Source: Holophagaceae bacterium (GTDB taxonomy: Bacteria > Acidobacteriota > Holophagae > Holophagales > Holophagaceae). Taken from it: a stretch of DNA of 39,604 bases. The notes under the pieces were generated by a model that was given only the letters and a program-made list of their open reading frames with translations, was not told the origin of the DNA and searched no databases. Numbering within the stretch: position 1 is the stretch's first letter; each line of letters starts with the position of its first letter. A program made the translations under genes and the position numbers. Shown here in pieces: positions 8,464 to 15,428 of the stretch. The stretch spans positions 1 through 39,604 of the forward strand of contig JANXQX010000012.1 of NCBI GenBank assembly GCA_025353305.1, given 5' to 3'.

Positions 8464-9240
8464 GTGCGCCAACCTACCTACGCCCCCCATGGACACTTCT
8501 GCTGGCCAGAGCTGGCCACCACTGATATCGCCAGTGCGAAAGCATTCTACGGTTCCGTCTTTGGATGGGGATTCGTGGACATGCCCACGGCCATGGGGAA
8601 CTACACCATTTTCAAACTCCATGGCCTCGATGTGGCGGCGGCCTACCAGATGGGCCCGCACCAGGATGCTCCGCCCCACTGGAACGCCTACGTGGCCGTG
8701 ATGAATGCCGATGTCAGTGCGGCCAAGGCTGTGGAACTGGGCGGGCGTATCATCGCAGGTCCCTTTGATGTGGAGGGTATCGGGCGCATGGCTTTCGTGC
8801 AGGACCCTGGCGGCGCGACCTTCGCCCTGTGGCAATCCATCAAGCACTTTGGCGCAGGCATCTTCGGCGAATCCAATTCGCTTTGCTGGACCGAGCTGAT
8901 GACCCGCGATGCGGAGCAGGCCACGGCCTTCTACTCCGGGCTTCTCAAATGGGAGCCCGAGGCAAAGAAATCAGGCGGTCATGAGTACACGGAATGGTGG
9001 CTCAACGGCACGGCGGTGGGGGGCATGATGACCATGGAGGGTGCCGCTTTCGATGACATGCCGAGCCATTGGATGACCTACTTCGCCGTGGACGATTGCG
9101 ATGCGACAACCGCATCCGCCGAGGCGGCTGGAGCCAAGGTTCTCAGCGTTCCTGCAGATATTCCCGCCGTCGGACGATTCTCCGTGATCCGTGACCTTCA
9201 AGGGGCCATGTTCTGCATCATCAAGCAGTTGAAAAGCTGA
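8464..9240 (+). CDS. Two-domain VOC (glyoxalase/dioxygenase fold) protein
   Basis: The 258-residue product contains two vicinal-oxygen-chelate repeats, about residues 5-120 and 130-255. Each has the FCWxEL/LCWTEL start and the AFYGSVFGWGF/AFYSGLLKWEP pattern. Proteins of this kind include glyoxalase-like and hydroxylase-like enzymes of unknown substrate. The metal-binding residues cannot be assigned with certainty by eye. I start it at the GTG at 8464 because of the well-placed GGAG; starts at 8434 (ATG) or 8413 (TTG) would add 10 or 17 residues. It is divergent from fabG and converges on the small exported protein gene with a nine-base gap. Confidence 0.9.
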   Translation: MRQPTYAPHGHFCWPELATTDIASAKAFYGSVFGWGFVDMPTAMGNYTIFKLHGLDVAAAYQMGPHQDAPPHWNAYVAVMNADVSAAKAVELGGRIIAGPFDVEGIGRMAFVQDPGGATFALWQSIKHFGAGIFGESNSLCWTELMTRDAEQATAFYSGLLKWEPEAKKSGGHEYTEWWLNGTAVGGMMTMEGAAFDDMPSHWMTYFAVDDCDATTASAEAAGAKVLSVPADIPAVGRFSVIRDLQGAMFCIIKQLKS

Positions 9241-9249
9241 CGAGCCGGC

Positions 9250-9690
9250 TTATTCCTTCGCCCGCAGGCCCATGGTCACCATTCCTGGATCCAGTTTTTC
9301 GCCTGGCTTGGTGATGGGGATGATGAGGCTGGGGCTGAACATTTCCCCGTCAACCCTAACCCTGAGGCTGGTGGCCTCGGGAGGCAGCAGTGTGACGGTG
9401 CTGAAACTATCCATCATCTGCCGCGTTGAGGCGGTGATCGTGTGGGTTCCTGAAGGTATCTGCGGAGAAGTGGCTTCCACGGATTTGAAGCCCGCGCCCA
9501 CGGACTGGATGCGCAGCCTCACGGTCTTGGCATCCAGGCGTTCCGCCACAGCCACCAGACCCTCGCCAGTGTGGGCCGCGAGGTCTGACTTGAGTCTGCT
9601 GACGGCCTCGGTCCAGGGGTCGGATTGAACCGCGACGATGGCCGGCGGTGGCGGGGCGATGGAGAGCAGCACTGGCAGCATGGTAAGCAT
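9250..9690 (-). CDS. Small probably exported protein of unknown function
   Basis: I do not recognise this 146-residue protein. Its N-terminus (residues 1-20) is hydrophobic and short, like a signal peptide. The rest looks soluble and rich in beta strand, with a TSLRVRVDGEMFSPSLIIP segment near the C-terminus. The ATG has a GGAG five bases upstream. It follows the exported alpha/beta hydrolase gene by 56 bases on the same strand, so the two may share a transcript and act together at the cell envelope. That link is inferred from position only. Confidence 0.7.
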   Translation of the reverse strand: MLTMLPVLLSIAPPPPAIVAVQSDPWTEAVSRLKSDLAAHTGEGLVAVAERLDAKTVRLRIQSVGAGFKSVEATSPQIPSGTHTITASTRQMMDSFSTVTLLPPEATSLRVRVDGEMFSPSLIIPITKPGEKLDPGMVTMGLRAKE

Positions 9691-9746
9691 GTTTACTCCT
9701 TGGTTGATTACATGATGTCCACCATGTCCCCAAGGTTCCTGGGGCG

Positions 9747-11069
9747 TCAGTGAAGGATCTCCAGCCAGCGTGCCAGCGGCGATAAATCCGCCATGGGCGT
9801 CGAATCGTTGTAGGCGCTTATGGCATTGGCGCCGTTGATCTCGGCTCGTGGCCGCGTCTCTTTCCGCAGCAGGTGGTTGGCATCCATGAGATCGATGACC
9901 CTGGGCTTCAGCGTTTCAGGCAGCGCGCTGGGTTTCCAAGTCTGCACATCCTTGTCGCCCCACACGATGGCCATGGGCATGGCCACGCGCTCGGCCATGG
10001 CGATGGGATCCAGGTCCATGGTGGCGCGCACGAAGGCTGCGGTTTCAGGGCGCATGAACGTCTTTGCAAGGTTGGCGATGCCTGGGAAGACGCCTGTCTT
10101 CATCACGGGCTCTTCCGTTTTCCCGTTGCGGACTGCGTCGAGCATGGCGTCCACATAGTCCAGGTTCACTGCTTTGGTGTCCGGCGGGAGCTGGGCTTCG
10201 ATTTGGACATGGATGGTCTTCGCCATGCTCTGGCCTGGGAGACCGATGAGCAGCAATGCGTCCGCATCCTTGTTCGCGATGAGGGAAAGCAGCGCGCCCT
10301 CGCTGTGGCCGATGAGCAGGAGCTTCTTGCCCTTGGCTTCCGGCAAGCCCCTGGCAGCGCGGAGGGCCGCCTGGATATCGCCCACCTGGGCATCCAGCGA
10401 GATGTCGAGCCTGGGATCCTTCGAACCGATGAAGCGCTTGTCGTAGCGCAGGGAACCTATTTTCCTGGTTTGCAGCCACAGCGCGAAATCGCGGCCCGCG
10501 TGGCCGATGGGCATCACGCTGCTGACCCAGTCCCGGTCCGTGGGGCCGCTACCCGCAACCATCACCGCGAAATAGGGATGGGTTCCGCCGGCGAGCACAC
10601 TGCCCTTCAACGGGAATGCATTGAAGCCTGGAAAGCCCAAATCCCGGCCCGGGGTGGTGGTCGCTGTGGAGGCTTTGGCCGCAACCGATGCGCCCTCGCG
10701 TTGGAGGGTGAAGGGGAAGCTCTGCCCGCCCTGCGTGAAGATGCCGCCGATCGAACCATCCGCCTCCAGGCGTCCCTTGAAGCCAGGATCCCCAGGGATT
10801 CCTGGCATCCGGAAGGCCACGGCGGCACCCTCGACCTTGACCTCGGTCAGAGCGAAATCCTTCAGCCCTTGGGCGGGAATGGCGATATGCCCGCTCCACC
10901 CTTCGGCCTTTGTCAGTTCCACTTTGATCCCCAGTTCCGTGCCAGGGATGTGGATCGCACCGGACCAAGCGCCCGCCGGGGTGGCAATCAGCCTGGGGGG
11001 GACGGACTGGGGCGCAGACTGAATCAGTGCTGGAACCAGCAAAACATTGAGCATTGGAAGGACTGACAT
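9747..11069 (-). CDS. Exported alpha/beta hydrolase
   Basis: The 440-residue protein has a short hydrophobic leader (residues 1-20) and a beta-rich N-terminal region (about 25-130), followed by an alpha/beta hydrolase domain. The nucleophile elbow is GHSEG (Ser256). The acid is probably one of the aspartates in WGDKD and the base the histidine in DANHLL, both in the C-terminal 75 residues. VAGSGPTDRD (near residue 171) is the oxyanion-loop region. Members of this group are esterases or peptidases with poorly known substrates. A GGAG six bases before the ATG fixes the start. The downstream neighbour is a small exported protein. Confidence 0.9.
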   Translation of the reverse strand: MSVLPMLNVLLVPALIQSAPQSVPPRLIATPAGAWSGAIHIPGTELGIKVELTKAEGWSGHIAIPAQGLKDFALTEVKVEGAAVAFRMPGIPGDPGFKGRLEADGSIGGIFTQGGQSFPFTLQREGASVAAKASTATTTPGRDLGFPGFNAFPLKGSVLAGGTHPYFAVMVAGSGPTDRDWVSSVMPIGHAGRDFALWLQTRKIGSLRYDKRFIGSKDPRLDISLDAQVGDIQAALRAARGLPEAKGKKLLLIGHSEGALLSLIANKDADALLLIGLPGQSMAKTIHVQIEAQLPPDTKAVNLDYVDAMLDAVRNGKTEEPVMKTGVFPGIANLAKTFMRPETAAFVRATMDLDPIAMAERVAMPMAIVWGDKDVQTWKPSALPETLKPRVIDLMDANHLLRKETRPRAEINGANAISAYNDSTPMADLSPLARWLEILH

Positions 11070-11114
11070 TGGATTCTCCTTTATTTTGGATGCCGGAAAT
11101 AGCCCGCCACGGAC

Positions 11115-11549
11115 TTATCGTTTCCGGCGGAGATAGAGTGTCGAACCAAACTTGGTGGCGGCCATGATTACGAGCACGACCACTATCAAAGGATCAAAGG
11201 GCAGGCCTGCGCCGAGATCGGCCCGGTGCTGGTAAGTCTGGTATCCCATCGCCCCCACCAGCGCGAACACCGCGGCGAAAAAGCAGTTCCGCTCGATAAT
11301 GAGCTGGTGCAGCCGGTCCCTCTCATCGTGGACCTTGCCCAGCTGGGTCATGATCATGATGCAATCCAGAATGAGCACGCCACCGAGCGCCCCCATCAGG
11401 ATGATCTTCGGTATTTCTGGCAGGGGAAGGACGCCTAGGACCACGAAAAGGGCCGCAGCTCCGAGGATGTAGACCCATCCTTGCCAGGTTTTCGCTGCGA
11501 TTCCCCAGCCTCCCATCCGATAGGTGAACCATTCAGTCCTTCCGAGCAT
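11115..11549 (-). CDS. Small four-helix membrane protein partnered with an XRE regulator
   Basis: The product is about 144 residues with four predicted membrane helices (roughly residues 22-42, 47-67, 85-105 and 115-137). A cytoplasmic-looking KVHDERDRLHQLI motif lies between the second and third. Pairs of a short XRE regulator and a membrane protein with a DERD-like motif are common in bacteria and archaea; DUF2178 is one such family, but that assignment is from memory and tentative. I place the start at the ATG at 11549, which has a GGAGG six bases upstream inside the regulator gene; the reading frame extends further but without a good start. The gene overlaps the regulator by 17 bases. Confidence 0.8.
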   Translation of the reverse strand: MLGRTEWFTYRMGGWGIAAKTWQGWVYILGAAALFVVLGVLPLPEIPKIILMGALGGVLILDCIMIMTQLGKVHDERDRLHQLIIERNCFFAAVFALVGAMGYQTYQHRADLGAGLPFDPLIVVVLVIMAATKFGSTLYLRRKR

Positions 11550-11757
11550 GATGCGCCTCCGTAATTCCAAACAGGTCTTCGACCTGGCAGTTGAACGCTT
11601 GGCCAAATTTCAGGGCCAGTTCTAGGGAGGGCACATATCTTCCCCCCTCGATGGAAATGATGGTCTGTCGGGATACTCCGACCTGCTCCGCCAGTTTTTC
11701 CTGGGTCAGCCCTTGGGTATCCCGGAAAGCCTTGAGCCGGTTTTTCGTGAGCGCCAT
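11533..11757 (-). CDS. Short XRE-family HTH transcriptional regulator
   Basis: The 74-residue protein is almost entirely one Cro/C1-type helix-turn-helix domain (about residues 3-58). TQEKLAEQVGVSRQTIISIEGGRYVPSLELALKFGQAF is split here into its helices: TQEKLAEQVG is helix 2 and SRQTIISIE the recognition helix. The C-terminal QVEDLF end is typical of small regulators of the YozG kind. I start at the ATG at 11757; the TTG 27 bases earlier lies inside the -10 element of the promoter. It probably regulates itself and the overlapping membrane protein through the palindromes at 11783-11801. Confidence 0.9.
   Translation of the reverse strand: MALTKNRLKAFRDTQGLTQEKLAEQVGVSRQTIISIEGGRYVPSLELALKFGQAFNCQVEDLFGITEAHHARKD
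11556..11560 (-). promoter_or_regulatory. Ribosome-binding site of the small membrane protein
   Basis: GGAGG on the minus strand, six bases ahead of the ATG at 11549 and located inside the regulator gene. It decides the start of the partner gene. Confidence 0.7.
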
Positions 11758-11782
11758 GGTGGTGTCAACCTCGCTTGACGAC

Positions 11783-11801
11783 AAGTATACTTTACGTAAA
11801 G
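11783..11801. promoter_or_regulatory. Overlapping palindromes, probable autoregulatory operator
   Basis: Two perfect palindromes share three bases: AAGTATACTT at 11783-11792, which covers the -10 element, and CTTTACGTAAAG at 11790-11801 in the spacer. A protein bound to either would block RNA polymerase. The outer sequences GCTTGAC (11773-11779) and GTCAAGC (11809-11815) are also reverse complements. The short XRE regulator that this promoter serves is the obvious candidate ligand. Confidence 0.6.
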
Positions 11802-11813
11802 CGGGCTTGTCAA
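11784..11813 (-). promoter_or_regulatory. Sigma-70-type promoter of the XRE regulator operon
   Basis: On the minus strand TTGACA (11813-11808) and TATACT (11789-11784) are separated by 18 bases. The -35 is a perfect consensus match and the -10 matches at five of six positions. The predicted start of transcription lies about 20 bases before the ATG at 11757. Confidence 0.75.
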
Positions 11814-11934
11814 GCGACCGTCGAAACTATTTTCCAATTCAGTGCGCGGACTGCCTAAAGGTCGCCCGTGTGGGAATACCAGGTCAAAGCTCTTTCAGCC
11901 TGTGTTGTGCCGGGAAAGAGAGCCCAGATGGCCG

Positions 11935-12873
11935 CTAGGCCAGCTGCGCCAAGTCTTTCGGAACGCCTATGCTGCAAGCGTTGACCTCGATTCCAGCTTC
12001 CTTGGCCTGGCGTTTGGCGAGACCGCTAAGCACTTTTCCAGGTCCGAGTTCGATGAAGGTTGTGACGCCCTGTTCCAACAGCAGCGCCAGGGTCGCCTGC
12101 CAACGCACAGCACCGGAAATCTGGCGCACCAGGCCCTCGCGCAGAGCCCCAGGCTCACTCACCAGGGCCGCGTCAACATTGTTCACTAAGGGGCAGATGG
12201 GCTTCGCAAAGCCAAGCCCGCCAAGAATCGGCGCCATGTGTGCCTGGGCCGGCTCCATGAGCGGACTGTGGAAGGGGGCACTCACGGGGAGCTTCATCAT
12301 CTTGCGCCCGCCCCGGGCCTTGGCCGCTTCCATGGCGGCTTCCACGCCTTCCGCATGACCTGCGATCACGATCTGGCCCGGGCCATTGAAGTTGGCAGGT
12401 ACGACAATTTTTCCGCTCGTTTCGGCACCCTCCCGGCAAGCGGCTTCGACATCCTCCGAACTCATGCCGAGGATGGCGGCCATGGCTCCCACGCCCACGG
12501 GCACCGCCGTCTGCATGGCCCGTCCGCGTTCCCGCACGGTCTTCAGGGCATCCTGGAAGGTGAGGGCACCGATGGCTACCAGCGCCGAATATTCGCCCAG
12601 GGAATGACCTGCAGCGAAGTCTGGTTTGGGCAGGTGGTCGGCGTAGGCGCGCACCACCATGAGGGAATGCGTGAGGATCGCGGGTTGGGTGTGCTCGGTG
12701 AGTTTCAATGTCTCTTCGGGACCCTCGGCCATGAGCCGGGAAAGGTTGAAACCCAAGGCTGCATCCGCTTCCTGAAGCGTCTCGCGGGCCGCGGGTTCGG
12801 CCTGGGCCAAAGCCACGCCCATGCCCACAGACTGGGAGCCCTGCCCCGGAAACAGCCAAGCGACTTTGCTCAT
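11935..12873 (-). CDS. fabD: Malonyl-CoA:ACP transacylase
   Basis: FabD moves the malonyl group from CoA to acyl carrier protein to supply fatty-acid elongation. The 312-residue length is typical. FPGQGSQ at residues 8-14, the nucleophile Ser91 in GHSLGEYSAL and the APFHSPLM histidine segment near residue 200 are the family landmarks. GGAG six bases before the ATG supports the start. It is the last gene of the yceD-rpmF-plsX-fabD run, 14 bases after plsX. The fabG and acpP genes that often come next are not here: fabG is 3.6 kb away and no acpP is seen. Confidence 0.96.
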   Translation of the reverse strand: MSKVAWLFPGQGSQSVGMGVALAQAEPAARETLQEADAALGFNLSRLMAEGPEETLKLTEHTQPAILTHSLMVVRAYADHLPKPDFAAGHSLGEYSALVAIGALTFQDALKTVRERGRAMQTAVPVGVGAMAAILGMSSEDVEAACREGAETSGKIVVPANFNGPGQIVIAGHAEGVEAAMEAAKARGGRKMMKLPVSAPFHSPLMEPAQAHMAPILGGLGFAKPICPLVNNVDAALVSEPGALREGLVRQISGAVRWQATLALLLEQGVTTFIELGPGKVLSGLAKRQAKEAGIEVNACSIGVPKDLAQLA

Positions 12874-12887
12874 TGATGGCTCCGATT

Positions 12888-13946
12888 TCAGACCTTCGGC
12901 GTCAGCTTCGCCAGGTTGGCCTGGATGCGTTTGTTGATGCCGTGCTCAGTGGACCTCAACGCGGCGCCGATGGCGTTCATCACTGCGTGGGCATCGCTTG
13001 AGCCGTGGCCGATGACCGACACCCCCTTGATGCCCAGCAGCGGCAAGCCGCCGTATTCCCGGTAGTCCAGCTGCTTGAAGAATTCCTGAAGCGCGGGTTT
13101 CACCAGCATCGCTCCGGCCTTGGCCCTGAGACTCGAGGTGAGCGCGGTCCGAAGGCCATCCTTCAGGAGCTTGGCCATGCCCTCGGCGCTTTTCAGCACG
13201 ATGTTGCCCACGAAGCCATCGCACGCGATGACGTCGAAGCGGCCGTTCCAGATATCGCGGCCCTCGGCGTTGCCGATGAAATTGAGGCCCATCTCCCGCA
13301 ATAAGGCCGCCGATTCCAACGTCACATCCGTGCCCTTGCTCTCCTCTTCGCCCACGCTCAGGATGCCCACCCGTGGATTCGCGATCCCGAGGACCTTCTC
13401 GGCGTACACCGAGGCCATCAGCCCGAAGCAGGCGATATGCTCCGCACGCGAATCAATGTTGGCGCCGACTTCCATGAAGACCGTGGGACTTCCGGTCAGG
13501 TTCGGCATCAGGGCCGCGAGGCCGGGGCGCTCGACGCCTTCGAGCTTCCCGATCACCAGCGTGCTGGCCATCATGGCGGCGCCGGTATGGCCCAGGCTCA
13601 CCATGCCATCGGCCTTGCCATCGCGCACCAGTTGGGCCGCCACGCGGATGGAGCTGTCCTTTTTTTCTTTCAGGATGACCTTGGGCGCATCCTCAAAAGT
13701 GACCACCGATCCGGCGTGGACCACGGCGATCCGTTCCATCAGTTCCGGTGTCCAGCCAAAGCCCGGCCTCGACATCAAGGCCTCCAGCAGGACCTTGTCC
13801 CCCACCAGGTAAAGGAAAAGTCCCTGCCATGCCTTGAGGGCATCCCGGGCGCCATGCAACGTGGCATCGGGAGCGTGGTCGCCCCCCATCACGTCGAGCG
13901 CTATTCGATGAACCGTCCGAACCGCTTGTTCCGCATGATCCGACAA
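12888..13946 (-). CDS. plsX: Phosphate acyltransferase
   Basis: PlsX converts acyl-ACP and phosphate to acyl-phosphate, the donor used by PlsY to begin phospholipid synthesis. The sequence has the family opening RIALDVMGGDHAP and later segments such as SLGHTGAAM and LPLLGIKGVSVIGHGSS. The product of 352 residues is of normal length. The start is uncertain: the frame opens with a TTG at 13946, seven bases after the rpmF stop, and no better in-frame start is found before RIALD. It lies between rpmF and fabD as in many bacteria. Confidence 0.95.
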   Translation of the reverse strand: MSDHAEQAVRTVHRIALDVMGGDHAPDATLHGARDALKAWQGLFLYLVGDKVLLEALMSRPGFGWTPELMERIAVVHAGSVVTFEDAPKVILKEKKDSSIRVAAQLVRDGKADGMVSLGHTGAAMMASTLVIGKLEGVERPGLAALMPNLTGSPTVFMEVGANIDSRAEHIACFGLMASVYAEKVLGIANPRVGILSVGEEESKGTDVTLESAALLREMGLNFIGNAEGRDIWNGRFDVIACDGFVGNIVLKSAEGMAKLLKDGLRTALTSSLRAKAGAMLVKPALQEFFKQLDYREYGGLPLLGIKGVSVIGHGSSDAHAVMNAIGAALRSTEHGINKRIQANLAKLTPKV

Positions 13947-13953
13947 AAGCGGA

Positions 13954-14136
13954 TCAGGCTGTGGCTACGTGGACGGCCTTCTTGCCGCGATAGAAGCCGC
14001 AAGAGGGGCACACGCGGTGCGGCATCTTGGAGGTGCCGCAGTTTGAACAGCTGGCTGGGCTATGGGTCTCAAGGCTGTCGTGGGTACGGCGGCGGTCGCG
14101 GCGGGCCCGGCTGTGGCGTCGCTTTGGATTGGGCAT
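13954..14136 (-). CDS. rpmF: 50S ribosomal protein L32, zinc-binding form
   Basis: The 60-residue protein starts MPNPKRRHSRARRDRRR, which is diagnostic for bacterial L32, a small protein of the large ribosomal subunit. Cys30, Cys33, Cys43 and Cys46 form two CxxC pairs, so this is the zinc-ribbon (C+) version and not the cysteine-free form made under zinc starvation in some bacteria. It sits between yceD and plsX, the conserved order in many phyla. Confidence 0.97.
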   Translation of the reverse strand: MPNPKRRHSRARRDRRRTHDSLETHSPASCSNCGTSKMPHRVCPSCGFYRGKKAVHVATA

Positions 14137-14186
14137 GGTGAACTCCTATTCGTCCTTCGGGGTGGTGACTGCTTATCTTACTTGAT

Positions 14187-14744
14187 TCAATCGTCCAGCT
14201 TGAGGCTTGGCCGGATGTTGGCAAGGGCTTTAGCCAAAGGGCTGGGCTCTTTCTCATAGGATACCGAAGCATTCAGCGTGCCGCGGAAAAGACAGGTATC
14301 GAAATTCGCGCACTTGCCTTTGTCGGTATCAAGGCAGGTGGGCGCCATGGAACGGCCCAACATCAATTGCTGCCGCACCAGTTCCAGTTCTTCAATGTGA
14401 TCGGATTCGAGGAAGACCAGATCGAGGTCCTGGCTGCCGAGTTGATGGGAACCACCCTGCCGGAGTTCCGCTTCGCGGCTGCCAAGAAACTGCGCACGCA
14501 CGTCGAGCGGCACTTCGATTGGAGCCAGGCAGCGGGAACAGGAGGTTTCCCAGATGCCCTTGCCTGAAACATCAAGGAACACATCGTGGTTGCTGGGCTG
14601 CGCGAAGACGCTCCAGGTGACGCCCGTGAAGGCCTCGGGCTGGCCCGTGACAGCTTCCGCCTTGCCGTTGCTTTCCAGCTCCAGCCGCGCGGTCGTGCCG
14701 CGTTCGCGCAGGCCCTCGTCGGGCAACCGGGAGAGATCGATCAT
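14187..14744 (-). CDS. yceD: YceD/DUF177 family protein
   Basis: The 185-residue protein has the family hallmark ETSCSRCLAPIEVPL (near residues 66-80), an acidic middle and a C-terminal CANFDTC segment, where DUF177 members usually carry a cysteine-containing motif. The family lies next to rpmF in most bacteria and its homologues are needed for 23S rRNA accumulation in Escherichia coli and plants. The molecular role here is inferred from the family. The ATG overlaps the stop of the prepilin-like gene by four bases, so the two are translationally coupled. Confidence 0.9.
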   Translation of the reverse strand: MIDLSRLPDEGLRERGTTARLELESNGKAEAVTGQPEAFTGVTWSVFAQPSNHDVFLDVSGKGIWETSCSRCLAPIEVPLDVRAQFLGSREAELRQGGSHQLGSQDLDLVFLESDHIEELELVRQQLMLGRSMAPTCLDTDKGKCANFDTCLFRGTLNASVSYEKEPSPLAKALANIRPSLKLDD

Positions 14745-15232
14745 TTTGGGGGTTTCGCGTCGGGCGCTGCGCCGCCTTCGGGAGCGCCAGAGGCACCCTT
14801 GCCGCTGCTGGTGGAAGGTCCTCCCGAAATTTCACCGGGTTTGCGGGTGTACTTGGGACGATCTTCCTGATTGTTGGGATCCCCAAGAGTAGAAATCTCA
14901 TATCCAACCTTGCTGCACTTGCCTTCGAAGGATTGAGCGAATCCATCCATGGCTGGGACCCCAGGAGGAATCATGTTCTCTTTCACCAAGGGCGAGGCGG
15001 CATCCACCATCGCTTCGAAGCTGCCGAAATCAGGATACTTGCCATGTTTTAGATAGTACTGATCCATGCCCTCGCCCACCGTCTTCAGCGTGTCCTGGGA
15101 TTTCAGGTAGTGCGCCTTGGCGGTGAACTCCTGGAAACGTCTGAACCCAAGCGTGCTGATGACCGCGATGATCATCATCGCGACCAGAAGTTCTAACAGC
15201 GAAAAGCCTTTTTGGGTCTTGCGTCGGGTCAT
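14741..15232 (-). CDS. Type IV prepilin-like / type II pseudopilin protein
   Basis: The product is 163 residues. The N-terminus has a basic leader of eight to nine residues, then G followed by FSLLELLVAMMIIAVIS: a class III prepilin signal with the Gly before the cut, the Phe after it and Glu at position +5 of the mature protein. The helix continues to about residue 35, and then there is a GspG-like body with QYYLKHGKYPDF. The last 40 residues are a Pro/Gly/Ser/Ala-rich tail. I start at the ATG at 15232 because GAGGAG lies eight bases upstream and the signal begins there. The NtrC-type gene lies upstream and yceD downstream on the same strand. Confidence 0.88.
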   Translation of the reverse strand: MTRRKTQKGFSLLELLVAMMIIAVISTLGFRRFQEFTAKAHYLKSQDTLKTVGEGMDQYYLKHGKYPDFGSFEAMVDAASPLVKENMIPPGVPAMDGFAQSFEGKCSKVGYEISTLGDPNNQEDRPKYTRKPGEISGGPSTSSGKGASGAPEGGAAPDAKPPK

Positions 15233-15240
15233 TGAGAAAT

Positions 15241-15246
15241 CTCCTC
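15241..15246 (-). promoter_or_regulatory. Ribosome-binding site of the prepilin-like gene
   Basis: GAGGAG on the minus strand, eight bases ahead of the ATG at 15232. It rules out the longer reading frame upstream. Confidence 0.65.
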
Positions 15247-15316
15247 GGATGAAGGGCACCCAAGCATTCCAGTGTGCCATAGATGGGAGAAGTGACAAGG
15301 TTTGATGTTGGGCTGT

Positions 15317-15413
15317 GGGCTGTAGGCGGTGGGCTGTGGGCTGATGCGGCCTGTGGCCGCACTGAAAATGGCGCGCCGGAGGCGCTTCAATCATGGGCTA
15401 TCGCCTGCAGCCC
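15317..15413. repeat. Structured intergenic repeat element with nested hairpins
   Basis: The 196-base gap between the prepilin-like gene and the NtrC-type gene contains an imperfect inverted repeat: an arm at 15317-15334 (GGGCTGTAGGCGGTGGGC) pairs with an arm at 15395-15413 (GGGCTATCGCCTGCAGCCC). Inside lie two perfect hairpins, GCGGCC/GGCCGC at 15346-15360 and GCGCC/GGCGC at 15373-15385. The left flank repeats GGGCTGTG several times from 15310. The pattern resembles a dispersed intergenic repeat rather than a simple terminator. Confidence 0.65.
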
Positions 15414-15428
15414 AGAGGCCTCAGCCCA

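Noticed and set aside
9873..11066. A long open frame of about 397 codons on the plus strand, opposite the alpha/beta hydrolase gene
   Set aside because: It is a GC-rich shadow of the hydrolase gene; it has no family resemblance and its composition (His/Arg-rich) is typical of antisense frames.
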